From Actinomycetota bacterium (lineage in GTDB: Bacteria; Actinomycetota; Nitriliruptoria; Nitriliruptorales; Nitriliruptoraceae): 64,000 bases of DNA. The stretch is from contig JAHWKY010000003.1 of the NCBI GenBank assembly GCA_019347575.1, positions 124,001-188,000 of the forward strand. Reading direction: 5' to 3'. A program made the position numbers and the translations under genes. The notes below the pieces were generated by a model that searched no databases, was not told the origin of the DNA, and saw only the letters and a list, made by a program, of their open reading frames with translations. Each line of letters opens with the position of its first letter. The stretch's first letter is position 1. This document shows positions 59,818-64,000 of this stretch, piece by piece.

Positions 59818-60476
59818 CGCTCGCCCAGCAGGATCTGCTCCAGCCGCTCCTCGAGCTCCGGGGTCGTCAACGCGACGACCTCGTCGCCGGGGAGGATCTC
59901 GGTCGTTCCACGCGGGATGACCGTCTGCTCCTCGCGGAAGATGGCCACGAGGACCGCCTCGTAGGGCAGGCCGAGATCCACGACGTGTCGAGGTGGCGGC
60001 GCGCGTTCGTCATCCGGGATGCGCACCTCGACGAGGCTCACCTTGCCACCCTTGAGGCTGTAGAGGTGGATGAGTTCCCCGACCGTGAACTCGTGCTCGA
60101 GCAGCTCGGAGATCAGCCGGGTCGAGGAGACCGCCTCGATGTCGAGCGTCTCGAAGATCTCGACGTTCTTGGGCGTGTTGACGCGGCTGATGGCGCGTCG
60201 GACGCCGAACTCGACCTTCGCGAGCTGGCAGGCGACCAGGTTGTCGTCGTCCTCGTGCGTGGTTGCCACGAACACGTCCGCCCGGTCGACGTGCGCCTGC
60301 TCCTGGTAGCGCACGTCACAGGCGTCGCCCTGGATGACGAGTACGTCGTGGTCGGCGACCAACTGCTCGCAGCGTCCCGCGAGTCGCTCGAGAACCGTGA
60401 CGTCGTGGCCCTTGACGACCAGATCCGCCGCGATGTAGCGACCGATCCGTCCACCCCCCATGATCACCACGTACAT
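59814..60476 (-). CDS. trkA: TrkA/KtrA-type potassium uptake regulator (1)
   Basis: 220 residues. RCK N-terminal Rossmann domain (about 1-135; MGGGRIGRYIAADL, the GxGxxG nucleotide-binding loop; ERLAGRCEQL) plus an RCK_C domain (about 140-220; PRGTTEILPGDEVVAL). It forms the cytoplasmic ring that binds NAD(H)/ATP and gates TrkH. ATG 60476 shares one base with the stop of the preceding trkA-like gene. Confidence 0.92.
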   Translation of the reverse strand: MYVVIMGGGRIGRYIAADLVVKGHDVTVLERLAGRCEQLVADHDVLVIQGDACDVRYQEQAHVDRADVFVATTHEDDDNLVACQLAKVEFGVRRAISRVNTPKNVEIFETLDIEAVSSTRLISELLEHEFTVGELIHLYSLKGGKVSLVEVRIPDDERAPPPRHVVDLGLPYEAVLVAIFREEQTVIPRGTTEILPGDEVVALTTPELEERLEQILLGER

Positions 60477-61174
60477 CAGCGGGCCTCGTTGCGCGCGACG
60501 GCTCGCTCGGAGGGGTGGATCTCGCCCGCCTGGAGCAGGTGCGAGAGCCTGCGGTACGCGCCACGTCGGACCGCCGCCACGACGAGATCGCCGTGTTCGA
60601 GTCGATCGTTGTCGCCGGGGATGAACACTCGGGCTCCCCTCACGATCGCCGCGATGCGAACCTTCCCATCAAGCTCGAACGCGTCGACCAGCATGCCGTG
60701 GCCGCCCGGACCGATGAGCATCTCCACGACCGCGACGTCACCGTGGGGGAAGTGGACGTGGTGGCGGAAGGTGTCGGCTCGGAACTCGTTGAGGATCAGC
60801 TTGGCGATGACCCCGGTTCCCGAGACGTACCGGATGCCGAGCTTCTGGTAGCTGGTCTCCCGCTCGGGGTTGAAGAGGCGGGCCACGGTCCGCTCGACGC
60901 CGTAGAGGTGCTTGGCGATCTCGACCGCCATGAGGTTGGCGTTGTCGTAGCGCGTGACCGCCACCAGGCCGTGGGCCTGCGCGACCCCGGCACGCTCGAG
61001 CACGTCGCGATCGGTCGTGTCGCCAACGACTGTCTCGCCGTTGAAGGCGGAGCCGAGTCGGTCGAAGGCGAGCGGATCGGTATCGACGACGACCACATCG
61101 TTGTCGGGCTCCTGCGACAGGTGCTCCGCGATCTCCGACCCCAAGCGGCCGCAGCCGCCGACGATGATGTGCAC
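60476..61174 (-). CDS. TrkA/KtrA-type potassium uptake regulator (2)
   Basis: 232 residues. A second, different RCK protein: IIVGGCGRLGSEIAEHL (GxGxxG), DTDPLAFDRL, and an RCK_C domain (about 140-220; RGARVFIPGDNDRLEHGDLVVAAV). The pair of TrkA proteins resembles the two-chain CeoB/CeoC arrangement of mycobacteria. First gene of the five-gene minus-strand Trk operon. GTG 61174; upstream divergent gene is ispH. Confidence 0.9.
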   Translation of the reverse strand: MHIIVGGCGRLGSEIAEHLSQEPDNDVVVVDTDPLAFDRLGSAFNGETVVGDTTDRDVLERAGVAQAHGLVAVTRYDNANLMAVEIAKHLYGVERTVARLFNPERETSYQKLGIRYVSGTGVIAKLILNEFRADTFRHHVHFPHGDVAVVEMLIGPGGHGMLVDAFELDGKVRIAAIVRGARVFIPGDNDRLEHGDLVVAAVRRGAYRRLSHLLQAGEIHPSERAVARNEAR

Positions 61175-61278
61175 CCGTACCCTTTCCGACGCGTGGAGTA
61201 TGCCGCAGTACCTCAGGTCTCCTGTGACAAGCGGTGGGGGTGGGGTCGCCGCCGACAGAGGGCTCGGCCCCGTCTCGC

Positions 61279-61293
61279 TACCCTCATCACGTG
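61279..61293 (+). promoter_or_regulatory. Leaderless-type promoter of ispH
   Basis: TACCCT at 61279-61284, then six bases CATCAC, then GTG 61291. Same spacing as for uppS, the response regulator and nth. Confidence 0.5.
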
Positions 61294-62259
61294 ACTTCCC
61301 CCGACACCCTCCTGCTGGCGGCGCCCCGAGGTTTCTGCGCGGGCGTCGACCGCGCCGTGCTCATCGTCGAGAAGGCGCTGGAGGCGTACGGTCCGCCCGT
61401 CTACGTGCGCCACGAGATCGTGCACAACAAGCACGTCGTCGACCGGCTGCGCACGCTGGGTGCGGTGTTCGTGGAGGACGAACGCGAGGTACCCGAGGGC
61501 GCGGTGATCGTCTTCAGCGCTCACGGGTCACCACCCGAGGCGTTCGAGAACTCGCGCCGCTTGGAGCACACCCTGATCGACGCGACCTGCCCCCTCGTGA
61601 CCAAGGTCCACAATGAGGCGCGGCGCTACGCCGCGGCCGAGATGGACATCGTGCTCATCGGTCACCAGGGACACCAGGAGGTCGTCGGGACCATGGGGCA
61701 GGCGCCCCGCTCGATCGCGTTGGTCGAGAGCCCCGATGACGTCGATCAGCTCGAGTACGACGACGAGTCGCGGGTCGCCTACATCACCCAGACGACGTTG
61801 TCGATGGACGAGACCGCAGGCATCGTGGATCGTCTCCGCCAGCGGTTCCCGCTGCTGCGCCAACCGAAGAAGGACGACATCTGCTACGCGACGCAGAACC
61901 GCCAGGATGCGGTGAAGGCACTGGCCGACCGGTGTGAGGTGATCCTCGTCGTGGGGTCGCAGAACTCCTCCAACTCCAAGCGTCTGGTCGAGGTCGCTCG
62001 CGAGCGAGGCGCGCAGGCGTACCTCGTCGACGACACCTCGGACATCGAGCCGGCGTGGCTCGAGGGTGCGCGGACGGTCGGCCTGACCTCCGGCGCGAGC
62101 GCACCCGAGGTCCTGGTAGGCGAGGTGGTCGAGTGGTTCAGGAGCCGCGGAACGAGTGTCGTGGACACCGTCGCGGTCGTCGACGAGGACGTGGAGTTCG
62201 CGTTGCCGTCCAACCTGGCTCGTCGGCTCGCCCAGGGTGACGATGTCGCCTCCGCGTGA
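61291..62259 (+). CDS. ispH: 4-hydroxy-3-methylbut-2-enyl diphosphate reductase
   Basis: 322 residues. Last enzyme of the MEP isoprenoid pathway, a 4Fe-4S (3Fe-4S) protein that reduces HMBPP to IPP and DMAPP. The three cluster cysteines are C16 (PRGFCAGVDRA), C100 (DATCPLV) and C198 (ICYATQNRQ). GLTSGASAPE is the conserved C-terminal motif. GTG 61291 gives the usual N-terminus; the frame extends to 61234 but no ribosome binding site is seen. It supplies precursors for the UppS product encoded earlier in the window. The stop overlaps the next gene by 17 bases. Confidence 0.96.
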   Translation: MTSPDTLLLAAPRGFCAGVDRAVLIVEKALEAYGPPVYVRHEIVHNKHVVDRLRTLGAVFVEDEREVPEGAVIVFSAHGSPPEAFENSRRLEHTLIDATCPLVTKVHNEARRYAAAEMDIVLIGHQGHQEVVGTMGQAPRSIALVESPDDVDQLEYDDESRVAYITQTTLSMDETAGIVDRLRQRFPLLRQPKKDDICYATQNRQDAVKALADRCEVILVVGSQNSSNSKRLVEVARERGAQAYLVDDTSDIEPAWLEGARTVGLTSGASAPEVLVGEVVEWFRSRGTSVVDTVAVVDEDVEFALPSNLARRLAQGDDVASA

Positions 62260-62755
62260 GGCACGACCGGTTCGTCTCGCGAGGTCCGGTGTCGCGCTCG
62301 GACTGATGCTGGCGGGAACGGTCCTGTTCCTGATGCCCGTCGCGATGGCGGTGGTAGCCGCGTTCACCACACAGCGGGTGGTGGTGTGGACGGTGGGCGC
62401 GGCCGTGATGGTCTCGGTCGCCGCACGGATCGCGCTGCTCGGCGCTCACGTCGGTGCCGACGGACTGATGGTGCGCAACCCGCTGCGGACACGGCACCTG
62501 TCGTGGGAGTCGGTCGCCGGGGTCAGGTGGCAGTGCCTGAAGGCCGGGGCGCTCGATCACCTCCTGCCACCCAACTGTCGCCTGCTCGTCGAGATCCGAG
62601 GGGGCAATCGACTGGCGGTGCACGCGACGGTCTACCTGACCGGTGAGCAGCGCGATGCGGTCGAGCGCCTGGTCCGGCGACTCGCCCCGACGACGGTGCG
62701 CGCGTTCACGCGTCAGTCCTCGGCGGAGGCGGAGCCTGGCGGTTCGCCCTCGTAG
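62243..62755 (+). CDS. Membrane protein with PH-like domain
   Basis: 170 residues. Two adjacent hydrophobic segments (about 15-35 and 45-65) followed by a soluble beta domain (about 70-150: LMVRNPLRTRHLSWESVAGVRWQ ... NRLAVHATVYLTGEQRDAVERL) typical of the bacterial PH-like (bPH6/DUF2581-type) proteins found in actinobacteria. Function unknown. ATG 62243 overlaps ispH by 17 bases, so it is probably co-transcribed with it. The 3' end overlaps the convergent RNase D gene by 43 bases. Confidence 0.75.
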   Translation: MSPPREARPVRLARSGVALGLMLAGTVLFLMPVAMAVVAAFTTQRVVVWTVGAAVMVSVAARIALLGAHVGADGLMVRNPLRTRHLSWESVAGVRWQCLKAGALDHLLPPNCRLLVEIRGGNRLAVHATVYLTGEQRDAVERLVRRLAPTTVRAFTRQSSAEAEPGGSPS

Positions 62756-63861
62756 GCAGCGGCGTAGGCCTCCCAGAGCGGCCCGGCGAGCAGTTCGATC
62801 TGCCACGGTCGCAGTCCGGCTGCGGCACCGAGCGCGGTCGCATCCCGGGGTCGCGCGGACACCGCGACCTTGAGCTGCCGGCTCGGGCAGAGCACGCCGG
62901 CGTCGATCCCGATCTCCTTGGCGGCACGGGATCGGACGCGCCGCATCGCGTCGTAGGCCTCGCGATCGCGATCGTCCCACCGCGGCTGGTTCGGGTCACG
63001 TTCGTGCGGCGGCGCCTCGACTCCTCGGATGGCGGCGGCGGTGAGTCGCTCGGCGTAGGGACGGACGTGCCGTCGGCGCCGACCCTCGGTGCGGGTGAGG
63101 AGGTCCTGTGCGGTAGCGGGCGGATCGTGTGCGAGGCGGACGAGCGTGTCGTCGTGGACGATGCGCTGCGGGGCGACGTCGTCCTCCTTGGCGATCGACT
63201 CGCGCTCGGTCCACAGCTCGGCGAGCACCGCGCGGCCACGCGCTGACAGTCGCCCCGCCCCGCGCGTGCGTTCCCAGTGCCGGCTGTCCTCGGTCGCCGC
63301 GACGATGGTCGCTGCCAGCTCCTGCTCGTACCAGGCGGTGCGATCCTGGTCCTCGAGATCGGCACGTAGCCGGGCCCACAGCACGGGGAGGTGCACCACA
63401 TCACCTGCGGCGTAGGCGGCCATGTCCTCGCTGAGTGGGCGTTCCTCCCAGTCCGCGCGCTGGAAGCGCTCCTTGTCGGCGGTGAGCTCGACCTCGAGGA
63501 CCTCCGCGAGCAGCGGTGACAGTCCGGTCGGCCGTCCCAACACGGCCGCCGCGATGGCGGTGTCGTGCAGGCGGGACGGTCGGACACCGACCACCTCGAG
63601 CGGGATGAGGTCGTTCTCGAGCGCGTGGAGCACGACGTCACGGTCGGCGAGGAAACGGTTGAGCTCGTGGCAGTCGCTGATCGCGACCGTGTCGACCAGC
63701 ACGCAGTGACCGCCCACACCGACCTGGATGAGGGCCGGGGTGCGGTAGTAGCGATGCGAGTCGGCACGTTCGACGTCCACGCCGACCACGGGCGCGTCGA
63801 CCTGGTGCAAGGCGGCCGCGAGCGCTCCCGGGTTGTCGACGAGATCGATGGTCGGTGGCAT
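62713..63861 (-). CDS. rnd: Ribonuclease D-like 3'-5' exonuclease with HRDC domain
   Basis: 382 residues. DEDD exonuclease domain (about 1-195): VVGVDVERADSHRYY (DxE, Exo I), VLHALENDLIPLEV (Exo II), YAAGDVVHL (Exo III, YxxxD). One or two HRDC-like helical domains (about 205-370). Trims 3' ends of structured RNAs such as tRNA precursors. ATG 63861 is preceded by TAGCCT and a 7-base gap, a leaderless-type arrangement; upstream start in the frame (63978) would add a signal-less extension and run into the divergent gene. Confidence 0.9.
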   Translation of the reverse strand: MPPTIDLVDNPGALAAALHQVDAPVVGVDVERADSHRYYRTPALIQVGVGGHCVLVDTVAISDCHELNRFLADRDVVLHALENDLIPLEVVGVRPSRLHDTAIAAAVLGRPTGLSPLLAEVLEVELTADKERFQRADWEERPLSEDMAAYAAGDVVHLPVLWARLRADLEDQDRTAWYEQELAATIVAATEDSRHWERTRGAGRLSARGRAVLAELWTERESIAKEDDVAPQRIVHDDTLVRLAHDPPATAQDLLTRTEGRRRRHVRPYAERLTAAAIRGVEAPPHERDPNQPRWDDRDREAYDAMRRVRSRAAKEIGIDAGVLCPSRQLKVAVSARPRDATALGAAAGLRPWQIELLAGPLWEAYAAAYEGEPPGSASAED

Positions 63862-63874
63862 CCCCGCGAGGCTA
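63862..63874 (-). promoter_or_regulatory. Near-leaderless promoter of rnd
   Basis: On the minus strand TAGCCT (63874-63869) is followed by seven bases CGCGGGG and then ATG 63861. It is one base longer than the other leaderless-type sites. Confidence 0.4.
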
Positions 63875-63925
63875 CTGGTGAGCTGAGGCAGCGGTACGGT
63901 GGCCGCCCTCTCGACGAGAGGTGTT

Positions 63926-64000
63926 GTGACGACACCGGGCCTGCTGTGCGTCCATCCACACCCCGACGACGAGTCCATCGCCGTCGGCGGCTCGATCGCG
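63926..64000 (+). CDS. PIG-L family deacetylase (3' end missing)
   Basis: First 25 codons of a gene that runs off the window. GTG 63926 then TTPGLLCVHPHPDDESIAVGG: the (A/H)HPDDE motif is the zinc-binding signature of PIG-L/LmbE N-acetylglucosaminyl deacetylases, which in actinobacteria include MshB and Mca of mycothiol metabolism. A GAGAGG ribosome binding site is upstream. Which member it is cannot be told from this piece. Confidence 0.85.
   Translation, partial: MTTPGLLCVHPHPDDESIAVGGSIA

Overview
The window is very GC-rich, with dense short-gap gene packing, many GTG and some TTG starts, and frequent 1-4 base start/stop overlaps. This fits a high-GC actinobacterium. Supporting traits are cell-wall-binding repeat 2 (CWB2) surface proteins, an actinobacterial-type PHO box of 11-base direct repeats, a SenX3/RegX3-like two-component pair, a MeaA-type acyl-CoA mutase, a DUF6027-like protein and a PIG-L deacetylase. 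A deep-branching lineage such as Nitriliruptoria is my inference, not proven. I see no rRNA, tRNA or CRISPR array.

Layout. 1-2.3 kb: the end of an M20 peptidase coupled to threonine dehydratase, then three tandem hairpin-forming repeats. 2.6-13.4 kb: secreted proteins, namely an S15/CocE hydrolase, a lipoprotein and a 2,564-residue repeat protein anchored by CWB2 modules. 13.4-18 kb (minus strand): a catabolic trio (class II aldolase, amidohydrolase, EthD-like), a small zinc-ribbon protein and an ethylmalonyl-CoA mutase-like gene. 18.3-28.7 kb: envelope genes (M23 peptidase, PGRP-type amidase with CWB2 repeats coupled to arginine deiminase, DUF5060/DUF4038-like lipoprotein), with an O-methyltransferase and an NYN protein. 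29.1-29.9 kb: a frameshifted, N-terminally truncated tyrosine recombinase, the only clear mobile-element trace, abutting an MFS transporter gene. 31.3-42.4 kb: thiolase, a LuxR-type regulator with a degenerate receiver, a long coiled-coil protein, GreA, UppS, PhoH, an MmyB-type regulator, a thioesterase and a transporter with its ArsR-like regulator. 42.5-49.9 kb: a TetR-controlled drug-efflux-type ABC system divergent from a CPBP protease, a SirB1 protein, an enoyl-CoA hydratase, GlpX and a hydrolase. 50-56.6 kb: the phosphate cluster pstB-pstS-pstC-pstA, phoU, response regulator and sensor kinase. 56.7-64 kb: endonuclease III, a five-gene potassium uptake operon, IspH, a PH-like membrane protein, RNase D and the start of a PIG-L deacetylase.

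The most coherent units are the Pho cluster, with a three-repeat PHO box before pstS, and the Trk operon. The latter has two TrkA proteins, TrkH, an exported OB-like protein and a previously hidden 44-codon membrane microprotein placed exactly between trkA and trkH. Several housekeeping genes (uppS, response regulator, nth, ispH, probably rnd) have a -10-like hexamer ending 6-7 bases before the start codon, which suggests leaderless transcripts.
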